In this document: positions 37,901 to 49,900 of the stretch, in pieces
How the letters are laid out: every line of letters begins with the position of its first letter
Position numbering within the stretch: position 1 is the first letter of the stretch
Program-made: the position numbers and the translations under genes
Notes under the pieces: model-generated
What the model saw: only the letters and a program-made list of their open reading frames with translations
Databases searched by the model: none
What the model was told of the DNA's origin: nothing
NCBI GenBank assembly: GCA_017506865.1
Contig: JAFCMP010000527.1
Coordinates: 620,001-684,000 of the forward strand
Direction of reading: 5' to 3'
From: Tribonema minus
Taxonomy: Eukaryota; Sar; Xanthophyceae; Tribonematales; Tribonemataceae
Length of the DNA: 64,000 nucleotides

Positions 37901-40900
37901 CTGGAGGTCGCGTTGGACGAGGAGCTTGAGGTATGTATGGGTATACAAGTACAAGGACGCAGTACAGTAGGTATGGGTATATGTGGAGGCAGCTCAAGGT
38001 ATGTATGGGTATACAAAGGACATAGTACAGTAGGTTGGGTGTATGTGGAGGCTTGCCATTCGAGGCTCAGAAGCATGCACTAACATGTGAATTCATAAAC
38101 ACTTGGCATTGCACGGACTGTGGTGCGTGTGCATTCACCACCACAAATATCCTTCTCATCAAGCTTGTGCAGTCCACATGCTTCTACAGGTATGATGTGC
38201 GGCCGTAGTACATGTGAACTGTGCTGCGCCTAAAGTGTACAGTACCTGAATGGAAGCACAATCAACCAACTTGCATTGCGCCAAGAGCCCAATATTTCCA
38301 CCCTGCATCTACTTAGACTGATTTCCAACGCCAGACGTGGTTGCCGATGCTCATGCCAGCTACATGACACGTTGAGCTGCGGACAACCGCACTTTGGTGG
38401 GCCCCAGTAGCGGACTGCAAAAAATTTGCTCCTAGTAACTTCAACTGATCCACCAAAGACTCACACCTCTTTCCTGAGCGCTGCAGAATCTGGAGGGCAG
38501 CACCATCCCGCAGCTCATCCGCTGGTCCGAGACCGAGGACTCCGCGCAGACACTGGTGTCGATTCTGGACGATATCGATGACCAGCTTGCGGTAATGGAG
38601 GGCTGGCTAGAGGCCCATGGCCGCCCACTGCAGGCAAGTTACTTGGAGGGTTAGGGCTACGGCTAGGGTTTGATTTAGGGTCAAACTAGGGTTAGCAAAA
38701 TCTGGATGCGTGGCAGGGAGTTGGCATTGGTGGCGAGTGGCGCAGGTTGTCCAGTGCCCAAGTAGGTGGGTTAGGGTCAGGCGTAGGGTTAGCGTTAGCG
38801 TTAGGGTTCAGGTCCGGAAGGCGTGCGTGCTTGGCAGGGTTGGCAGGGTTGGCAAAGTGCGAACAGGCGATGCAGTGCAACGAAATGCCCATCCAGCCAA
38901 TGGACGCAGAATGCATCATCATATCGCGTGATCTGCAGTTAACTTGAAGTTGTGAACTTGCACATGTGGCGTGCCAACAGGTGATTCAGCGCGACATGGC
39001 GCCCATTGAGCGCCAGAACAACGTGCTGGGTGTGCAGTCAACTTAAAGTTGTGATTGTGCGCATGTGACGTGCCAACAGGTGATGCAGCGCGACATGGCG
39101 CCAATTGAGCGACAGAACAACGCGCTGGATGTGCAGTGGCGCAACTACAGGGCCCTACAGGACCACCTCAGCGTCCTGGTGGATGCTATCACGCTGCCAT
39201 TTGAAGAGGTGCGTCAGTGTTGAAGTGCCTGTTGAACGAGCCTCAACTCATAAGCACTCGCCATGTGCAACACGGTAGAGCGTCTGACCACTTTGTTCTG
39301 TGGCATTTGGTACACACAGATGCGCTCAATTTCTTTGTTTTCAGCGCTCACACCCAGAAGGGGGCAACCAGTTAATGGCACACTTCAACCTATTCTTCAA
39401 GAGTTGGCGTTTGAAGTGTGTGCCTGGGTACTTGAGACCAGCACGTGGCGCTCTGGAAGCGCACATGCATTTAGTGCCATGGCATTGACCATGCCTACCT
39501 TGTCTGATGCCGAGCACTGCTTTCATTCTTGTGTTGGTTGCCTGATGCGCAGGAGGCGGTGCTGCGAGATTTCTCCAAGATGGATGAGTACTCGCTGGAC
39601 AAGGTGAACTGCTATGTTGAACTTCAAAATTTGTTATCGCACTTGAGTCCGCACCATGAACAATCAAAATCAAATGGCACGCTTTAGGCCACAAGCTGGC
39701 CATGAGTTTACTCGGCATCTTGAACTTCAACATTGTTATTGCACTTGATTCCACACCATGAACATGATTTGAATGGCATGCGTCAGGCCGCAAGCTAGCG
39801 ATGACTTGACACGGCATCTTTCATTGTGTGCGCATGGACTCTGTTTGAGTACTCGGTTCAGTATGGAAGGCATGCAAGACAGACAACATCGTGACTCAAC
39901 ACCTCTGTCGGTCCTCCGTGTGAAAGACAGCCCATTTTTCAGGGCATGTGCACTTGTGTTTGGCAAGGGCAGATTCATGCAGCAAATCAGTGGTCCACTG
40001 CATTCTACATGCACATCACGTGTTCCCTTCATACCTGTCATCTCATTGCCTTTTCTCTCACGTCGACTGCATCCCTCTCGTCGAACTGCCCAAGCACTCA
40101 CGCACCCTCGTCACCCTGCCCCTTCCCCCCCCCACAAGAAATCGTGCTGAACTGCGTCATCACCTTACTTCCTCGCTCACGCACCCTCACCCCCCCCCCC
40201 CCCCCCCCCCCCCCCCCTCTGGAAATTGTGCTGAAGAGCGTGATCAACTCACTCACTCACTCGCTCACTCACTCACTTACCCTCACCACGCCCCCCTTCA
40301 CTTCCCAGAAATGGTGCTGAAGAGCGTCATCAACTCACTCAATCACTCACTCACTCACTCACTCACTCACCCTCAACATCCCGCCCCCTTCACCCCCCCA
40401 GGAAATTGTACCGAAGAGCGTCATCAACTCACTCGCTCGCTCACTCACTCACTCACTCACTCACTCACTCTCACCACGCTGCCCCTTCCCCCACCCCCAC
40501 CCCCCTCCAGGAAATTGTGCTGAAGAGCGTGATCAACGCCAGCGAGTCCCTGCTGTCAGCAGTGGATGCGGGCCGCCGCCTGGGTGACGCTCCTCAGACA
40601 GCACGCCTACGCATGGTGACGGATGGACGGGCACACTTGACGTTGGTCGCCGACCAGTTCATCGCCTCGCTAACCGCAACCTTGAAGTGAGTGTCAGGAT
40701 GCTACTTAGCGACAGGATAACAGGAGAAGTACATACGCTAGCTCAGATCACCATGTTCTGAAGAATGATCTGACAAAGGCGAGCTGGAGCAGGCAGCACG
40801 CCTCCGCATGGCGACGGACGGCCGGGCACACTTGAAGTTGGTTGCCGACGATTTAATCGCCTCGCTGACCACAACTTTGAAGTGAGTGCCAGGGCGATGA

Positions 40901-43900
40901 TGTCACAGAATGTTAGGGATAAGTACATGGGGTATGTAGCTCACGCCATGATGCTTTGAAGAACGAGCTGAAGAAGGCAGCTCGAGCAGACAGCACGGCT
41001 CCGCATTAACGGACGATCAAGGCCACGAAAACTTCTTTGAGGGCCAGTAAATACTCTCGCTCACCTTAATGACAAAGAGGGCTCAGGGCCTGTCAGCGCA
41101 GTGTAGGGGTAGGGCTGTGGAACTTGGTATTGTCAAAGCTCACCTTAATGACGAAGAGGGCTCACGGCGCTGTCAGCGCAGTGTAGGGGTAAGGCTGTGG
41201 AACTCGGTATTGTCAAGAAAAACATTGTGAAAACAGCGAGGTGAAGACTTGGTTATTTTGTTGCGGTGTCAGTAGATGGCTACTCATGCCTGAGTGCGTA
41301 TGATCTTCAAAGAATATGCCTCATGAGCTGAGTGATGCACCCACCTGTACATTCATGTATCTACTACTGTATGTGCTACTCTGCTTGTTGTCAAGCCACC
41401 TGAGGAGCCAGCAAATTTCAACTTTAGCATCACAAATCAAACATCACCCACCTACACACTCATAGAAGGACTGGAGGTTATGAAAGGCTGCGGCTGAGCG
41501 TTGATGCAATGCACTGGCACTGGCTTGCGCTCAGGCCTGGCTGTAATGGCACGCGCACCTTGCCTGTTGTTGATGTGAAAAAAAGGCACATCTTCAACTG
41601 CTGAACCTGCGCAAGGGGCAGCTCTGTATCAAATCCAGGATCTGATCAGTGGTGGCTCTTGACGCTGGGTGCTCTTATTGGTGAAAGTACCCAGCGTGAA
41701 CCGCTACTGATACCTGTACCGCATCGGCACTGTCACATTGGTTTGTGGCAGGAAACTCATCAAGCGTCTGGCGAATGAAGCCGTCAATGCGTCTCAACGG
41801 GGGGGCCTGGCGGGCATCACTGGCGATGGTGCCACACAGCGATTGCTGCAGGTGCGCGGGCATGTAGAGCTTGAGTAGACTGCGCATGTACTGTAGCTCA
41901 TCTCCGGCGATGGCGCCACGCAGAGACTACTGCAGGTGTGCGGTCATATAGAGTTTAAGTAGACTGCGCATGTACAGTAGCTTATCACTGGCGATGGCGC
42001 CACACATCGATTGCTGCAGGTAAATTGGGCCGTAGAGTTTGAGTAGACTGCGTGTGTGCAGTAGCTCATCACTGGCGATGGCGCCACGCAGCGGTTACTG
42101 CCGGTAATTTGGGCATGTAGGGTTTGAGTGGACTGCGCATGTGCAGAAGCTTGGACGACTCTGACTTTTGACTCATCATGCACTTCAGTACAAAGCCTCT
42201 GACTCATCAACGAATCGTCATGCAGGTGTGGAGAGCTGAGGTAGACTGCGCCATAGGACTCTAACTCTCACTTATGTAGGTACGCTTGGAGAGAGTGAGT
42301 AGACCTTGCGTATGTGGTTTGAATGGTTTTGGCTCTGAGTCGTCCTGCGAAAAGGACAACTCTCCCATGCAAACGGTCATGCTCTACGTTAAAGTGTGTG
42401 TGTCTACCAGAATTGAATTGCTGGTGCCAGAACTGCAGAGTGTCGGCAGCGACTGCTGCTGTTTCTGAAGAAGCATGAGGCCTCGGACATGAGCAACTGT
42501 GTAAGCAACAGGTGCTACAGTGGAAGCAGTGACTAGGGGGATGAGCACACCTCCACGAAAGTATCTCTGGAGACCCCGCTTCCCTGAATGTGTTCAGCAG
42601 CTCAAATGGTTGGGCTTGACAAGCCCTGTCAAATGCACCTATTTTCAAGTTCCCAGGCCCCAAACTTCGAGAGTTACAAGGGATTTGGTGACTCAATCGG
42701 TGCTTGAAGTAACTAGGGTTTGGCCTAGGGTTTGGCCTTGCTCAGCTCCATCAACTCAAGGGGACTGAAGGAGGTGGCCAATCGATGCCTGACACGTGGG
42801 GCTTTTCGGCGGTGCAATCAGATTTTCCAGAAATCCGGGGTCTCTGGCGTTGGTTTCAGGCAAGCGTGCTGCTGAGAGAGCTCAAATGGGCAGTCAGCCA
42901 GTGCAGCCTTGCGGGCCGCTGTTGTGGCACCCAGCCCATGTAGACCTGTCGAGCACTTCATTAGAACGCAAAGAGCACGTAGTACTCGCAGCCTCGCCGC
43001 TATGCATGTGTGTTCGCTGCTGTTGATGCAGCAGCAGCAGTAGCTGTGGATCATCGATGCTGCTTGCTCTGCTACACACAAGTGACCAGCAGAGTGGTAG
43101 TGACAGGTGCACATGTGCAGGCGGACCTTGCTTAGGAGCCTGCTGATCACCTCAGCTTGTTTCTGGGCCGTTTTCGCTGATTTGGGCGGTTATAGCCGAT
43201 TGTAGTCGGTGTCAGTCGATAAATAGCCGGTTATAACCGGTTTTCTGTGATTTTTTGCGACTATTGTCGACTAAAGTCGGCTAAAGTCGGACATGCTATT
43301 AACTATCCTACTTCTCTACGAGGGGGAGTCCAGTCCACATAATGTTAGGAGCCATCTCCCTCTTTGTCAGAAGTTATCCTATATCAACCCCCATCCCCTT
43401 AGTCACTGCTTCCACTGTGCCACGATATTTTTGCAACACATTAAAGAAGATATTGAAGCACTTCGCTCATTTCAAATTTGCGTGTTGGTGCTTCGTGTGT
43501 AGGATTATACGAGCCCGGCTTTGCACTCAAAGTGTGTGGTACAGTGCCCTGTAAATCAAAGATGCTGCACAAACTGTTTGTGCAAGTGCAAGTATGACCC
43601 TGCACTACTTCCTTGCAACAGCTGTGCTGAACACTGTCGTGACACATATACTTGAAGGTACCATTTTTGTAGGAGTACGTGTCATCACTACCTAAGACGT
43701 TGGTGCCGCACTCCAGCCCTGCTGCAACGTGACAGCGTCATTTGTAACTTACCCATCATCAGCGCTGTTTGTATACTTCTAGTTTCAAGTAGCTCATTTG
43801 AGTTGCAAGACGACGCATTTGACGGACATCACGTGCATTGCACTTCAACCTGCCTCCCCATGAACCGCTACGTCTGTTGTGATGGCACGTCACAGGCGCA

Positions 43901-46900
43901 GAAGCAGTTCCACTCGGACTTGAAGAAGTATGCCGCGCTCTTTGAGCAGGTGCGTGCTGTCACCACATGCTAGCTGAGCACTGCCGTGGTCTTGTTATTA
44001 GTGGCATTGTGGTATCCACACCGCAGTGAACTGAATGCTGCTGAGAACCATGACGTGCGATACATCAGTGCTCAACCTCAGCATCACGCTGTTGCCAGCT
44101 TCGAGCTCTGCATCGCCGCCGCTCTAGGGCTTGCCGTCGGGATGTGAGAGCGACATGCAGCTGCACTATCAGTACGCCGCGCTGCGATCTTGAGGTGTTA
44201 GAATCATGGTATTATGGAGGCGTTTGCTGACTTGCTGAGCGATGCTAGCATTGGTAGTTCTCCTTCGGCTGGTGATTCTCCTACCATGCCTAGGCCTGCA
44301 CTTCCATTGAAGTTGTGCAATAAGCCGCACATTCAACTTTCCCTGCAAGCGTCTCATCAGAATGTATTGGACGGAACATAATGCCTAGCCAAAGGCTCAT
44401 ATAAAATGAGGTAGCGGGCGGTGTGTTCCCTATGCAGAGGAAGTACTATGAGAGATGCAAACGACTGGCAGTGAAGCGGTGGGGAGGCACCACTTGTGCG
44501 TTGACGTGCGCAGGCTTGCAGTGGTGGTGTTCTCCTGAGCGCTGCCCACAGGCGCGCTTACATACATGCTTACATACTCAAAACTACCAGTGCCAAACCC
44601 CACTCGGTTATGAACACACGGTAATGAACACACGCCTTTGCCGCCACCAGCACCAGCGCCCAAATTCAGCTCGGCACATGTATGTGCATTTGCTTCAAAT
44701 CGGGAAGTATATACACGCAAGCAGGTATGCATACGTGTGTTGCATGTGCGGGAGCCGGGAAGCCATCGCGAGCTACGAGATAGTTCGCTCTGCTGCGAAG
44801 ACAATCAGCGGTGTAGGCGCTTTGTGGCTGCACGAGTGTAACCGCCGTAACAGACTTTTGTTTACGCCGCTTATGCTGCACCGCAGGTTCGCCTGCTAGA
44901 GGGAGGAGGACCCCCCACGATGGATGGCCAGCCGCCCCCCCCATCATCCATGCCCAACTCAGTGAGTCTGCAGCGCGCATATGCAGAGGAGCTGGGGGGG
45001 ACCCTGCTCAAGGGGTTCAGCACCAAGTTCTTCTCAGACCTGCTTCCAAGGGTGCAGGTGAGTCTGAAGATGACAACTTCAAGTTGTAGCAGCTCTTTGC
45101 CTACCCCGTTTCCGGCTTTGTTTGTTTTGTAGCACCTCAGTGCAATTTTTTGCCTACCCTGATGCCGACGTTGTTTGTGTCGATTTGCGCAGGCGTACGC
45201 AAGCTCGTCTGTACCGAGTTGTTGCCATTCATGCCAAAGCAGTCGCCTCATTGCAATGTAAGCGTAGGGCGCACTTGTAGTTCAAACAGTTGAGGCAGTG
45301 CGATAACTTGGATGAAGATGAAGTCAGTGCAGCGTGAGTTCATGTGAAGTTGGCATTTAATGAGGGTTGACACTCACCAATTCGCCATCATGTGGTATCA
45401 CTGCTGATTGCTGTAGGGTTAGAGCTTGCCCTGAAGATTAGGGTGTGTGGCAGTGGAGTCAGGGTTCAGGTTAGGTAAACAAAAAATCGAGCTCTAACCA
45501 ACGGTCAGAGTTAGGTTGGGTTTGGCTTAGCACATATTCCTTGGGTTAGGCTTGCTGAGCTTTGTTGTACCTTTCCATATCAATGAGTCACTCCTGCATG
45601 GGCTCTGGCCAGTGGGGCTGTCAGGCCCTGCGTTCACCACGCACACTCACAAGGAAGGCACTGACTGGTCGTCATTAGCGCTGTGCTCTGCCACTGCGGT
45701 TTGTGCGGAGCGGCAGTGCTGTCTCGATGATGTGTCATCAATAGCGCTGCGCACTGCTGCTGAAGTTTGCGCAGCTTCGCCAATGAGACTGACTTGTCAT
45801 CAATGTGGTGCCGAGCACGCTGCCGCGATTTGCGGTGAATAGCAATGCCGATTAGACTGACAATGTGGTGCCGAGCACTGCTCCCGATTAAACGGACTAA
45901 TTGTCAACAGTGTTGAGCAGTGCTGCCATTGTTTGTTGGGAGCAGCAGTGCTAATCAATTGACTTGTTGACAATAATTGCTGTGCGCTTTTGTCGTGCGC
46001 TGTACCTGCTGCAGTTTGCGCGGAGCAGTGCCAGCAGCATGGCCGCGCTGGATCGCGCAGTGCTGGGCGCGGAACCACGCGGACTGACCATCCGCATCAC
46101 GCGAGACCAGGTGCGTAGTTCAAATGTGAAGTTGAAGTAGGCAACATCAACTGAAGTTAATGCTGGGCGCAGAACCACGTGGAATCACCATCCGCATCAC
46201 ACACGTCCAATTGCGTACTTCACATGTGAAGTAAGCAACATCTGTTGGAGATTATTTTGTGCTTGAAGTAGTGTTTGAGCCAATACCGCCTCAGCTGACT
46301 GTTCGCATCATGCGAAACCAGATGCACTTGACATGTGTGCTTGAAGTGCACACTGGTCAACTGCTGAAATTGATGCTGTTGAAGTACTTCAGAAGTACTT
46401 CTATTGCACAAAGTCGTGTGACCTGCCAGCGGTGTGCAGTTTATGAAGACGCTGCATCCGTTTTGGGGCATCCTTGTTGTTCATGAAATAAGTCAACGTT
46501 CATGTTGACCATAGTCGTGACAGTTGTGCCAGGATGTACGCGAGGCATGTGATCATAAGAAAGTATGATCTGCATGCAGTTACAACTCATGTCGCAAATC
46601 CTGGCGTCTGCTATGCCAACGCTACTGACGCTGCCGCCGCCAATGCCGCCGCCGCTGCTGCTGCTGCTGCCGCCCAGCTACTGGTGCCGCAGGCCGAGCA
46701 AGAGGCGGTGGCACACACGCTCGCATAACAACGATCGGCGCTTACTTTTTTGCTGTTGTTGTTGCTGCCGCCGCCGCCGCCGCCGCTGCTGCCGCCACTA
46801 TACTTGCGCAGCTGCTGGTGCCACAGGCCGTGCAGGAGGCGGTGGCGCACAGCATGCCGCTCATAGCGCGCGCGCACGACTTCTTTGCGGACCTGTTTGA

Positions 46901-49900
46901 CGTTGGCGCCGACCGCGATGAGGTGGAACGCGCCAACGCAGTACTGTCCGACGGCTTCATGGAGCTGCGCGGGCACTTTGGCAGGCTTGGGGGAGAGATC
47001 ATTGATGTGAGTGGAGCGTCCTTGTTGAAGTAAGAGTGCCGACGTGAAGTGGGAGTGCAGTGCGAGTGAGGATTGGAATGATAAGACAGGCTGGCGGAGA
47101 GATCATCAATGTGAGTGGAGCGTTGCCCATTGAAGTAAAATTGTGAGTGGGGCGTCACCTGTGAAGTGTCATCTGGCACAGTAGGGTCAGGGCTTATCAC
47201 AGCATTTTGCAGGGAATGCCAGCCAGCCTCGGCGGTAAATCATTGATGACATGAGTGGAGCGCTACCTGTTGAAGTAAGGTAGCGTCACCTGGCTGAAGT
47301 AAGACGGGTTCAGTTGCCAAGGGCGTTATTGAAGGAAACGCGGTGCCACCTGTAGACAGCCACCCTTCACAGCAAGGTTTTAGGGCTGCTTTCGAGTGAA
47401 CGAATTGGCAAGCTCGGCGGCGAGACCATGTAGAGCGTCACCCGTTGAAGTGGAATTGCAGTGAGACTGAGGGTTGGGTTGATAAGGCACGCTCTATGGA
47501 GCGATCATCAATGGTTCAGTAGGACTTGACCTGTTGAACAACGGTCGCAAGTGGCAAGGGGCCTTTCTGACTTCATTTCAATACAACTACTACTATCATC
47601 TGTTTGCATCTGGTGCAGTCATTCTACTCCAACGTACTTCAAAGCAGCGACAACTGTCTGACTGCTGCAGCCGGCTTCAACACAGGTCATCTCATCGTCT
47701 CTACAGCCAGCAGTCTCAATTTTAGTTGAAGCACTCTGCAGGAGTCAGTGGCAAGTGTGTGACTGCTAGAACCGGCAGCACTTGAGCCCAGTTTGTATCA
47801 TTGACCGCTGCCCGCGTGCACGGCCAGCAATGTCACTGTGACTGCCACACATGACATGGCAATTGTCTGACACACACACCGCTTCTCCTTCAAAATTCGT
47901 GCTTTTTTTTAAGCGAAGCTCATGTTTTTACGGTTTGACATGAGTAGAAGTTGGACTTTTTGGTCGAACAGGACACATGTGATCTGATGTTCTGCACCGT
48001 GTATATATGCTCCATGTGAGTGCAGGTTTCGGACATGCTGGGTGCGCTGACGGTATTGGACGAGGCACACGGCCGTGCCGACTGCGAGAACCACATTGCA
48101 GCGCACGTCATTCTCGAGTTCAAGGTCATCCTCGTCGGCAAGTTCAACAAGTTCATCGGCGAGCAGGTGAGTTCACGCTATGAACTGGCGTCTGAATTGC
48201 GTCTGAACTGCTGGCAATCCTCTCCTGTGACAGAGCCAGTAGCGCAGCAGGGCAGTGATTGCAGCCAGGCATGCACAGTTGTGCGTGAGCGCAACGTAAT
48301 CTGATCACAAGTCCATTGAGACTACCAGGCGCCCCCTCGCTCAATCAAGTTCATCATGAACTTCAACTCTGTCTTGAGCTTTCAACAACCTTGCGTGTAG
48401 GCACTTCTGGCACATGACAAGGAGACACAGGCCCGGAAGTGAGCATCATGGTCATCTTGAACCCTATGCTCACCGCTGCTGCACCCCATGGCACTATGCC
48501 GATTGCTATTGCTGCTGCGCTGCAGGTTTTGTGGGTCCAAAACAGCAAGACTGACGCCAAGCGGCCAGGAGTTCTGGCGCCATTCGCCAAGCTGCCGTCG
48601 CTGGTGGACCGCATGCAGGTGCTTGTGAACTCAATGTGAACTGCATGTGAACCCCATGAATTCTTATACTCGAAGTACTTCACTAGTAGTAGTAGTATAT
48701 ATTCAGAAGCATGCTACAAAGCACCCCTGTCGCCAGTCCGCCGCGCAAGCCTAGAGCATTGTAGAGTACTAACATGGCGCATCGCCAGTTAGGGTTAAGG
48801 TTAGGGTTGGGGATAGGGGTAGGCAACGGCTCCTCTAGCCCTCATTATCAAGCGCTACGCTGCACAGCACGCCGTACTCCTTCTCTTTCCTTGCATACAT
48901 TGAACCACTGCGTGCCGTTAGCCTCATGCACATCACATTGGTGACCAAAGTTCCATGTTCCACTGGCTGGTCGTCCTTTCAGCATGCCACTACTCATGTT
49001 GCTGCTGTGATGCCTAAAAAATGTGCATTATCGACCTTTAATGACCATGCGCCATGAGGCCTTCTGTCATACAAGCACTTTTTTTCAAGTAACACTTGCG
49101 ATGAGGGGCCGGTGTGCGTTGGTGAACTGAGGCGCGCTGCACGAATATCAACCTCGCGCTGTCCCGTTTTTGCGCTGTGGAAGATGCATGGAATACCACC
49201 TGCCCTCATCACCAGCTGTGTGCAAGGCCTCTCAGCCAGCCGCTGCTTAGACTAGGGTGCTGAACGCCGCGGTGATCGAAACATGGTCACTGCATCCCCA
49301 GAGGGTCCGCTGCCTTACGCGAATGCATACATTCATACATTGACGTACATTTACATCGACTCTGTAACAAAAAAATTGTTTGCCTCTTCTTCTCGTCTTG
49401 ACTCCATCAATTCATATAATGCTCATCACTTTTGAGTAACTACGTCAAGGGCGTAACATTTTGAGCGCTGCTGTACCATGTGTGCACTTTTTTTTTCTGT
49501 TGCGTGACTCAGGCGGCCATGTCTACAGCCGGCAAGGCATCGTCCATACAGGAGGCCTCTACCGCATACTTGAAGTTGGCACTGGCGCTCTTCCAGCACC
49601 TTGAGCAGGCAAGTGCGATGAAATTGAAGTATGACGCTTGAGGATGCTGCCAATTGCAGTGCGCTGAGTGCTGTTGCTGTTGGTGCTTGAGGTTGACACT
49701 GGCTCTTTTACAGCATCTTGAGCATCTTGAGCAGGCGAGTGCGATGAACTTGAAGTATGACGCTTGAGGACGCAGATTGCAGTGCCCTGAGTGCTGTTGC
49801 GTTTGTTAATACTAATTCAAAGTAGTGACTAAGGTTTACTTGGTTGTGCTGCGGTAAATGCTGCAGCCCTCCCCCTAACGGCGCATCCGCAGTTAGAGTC

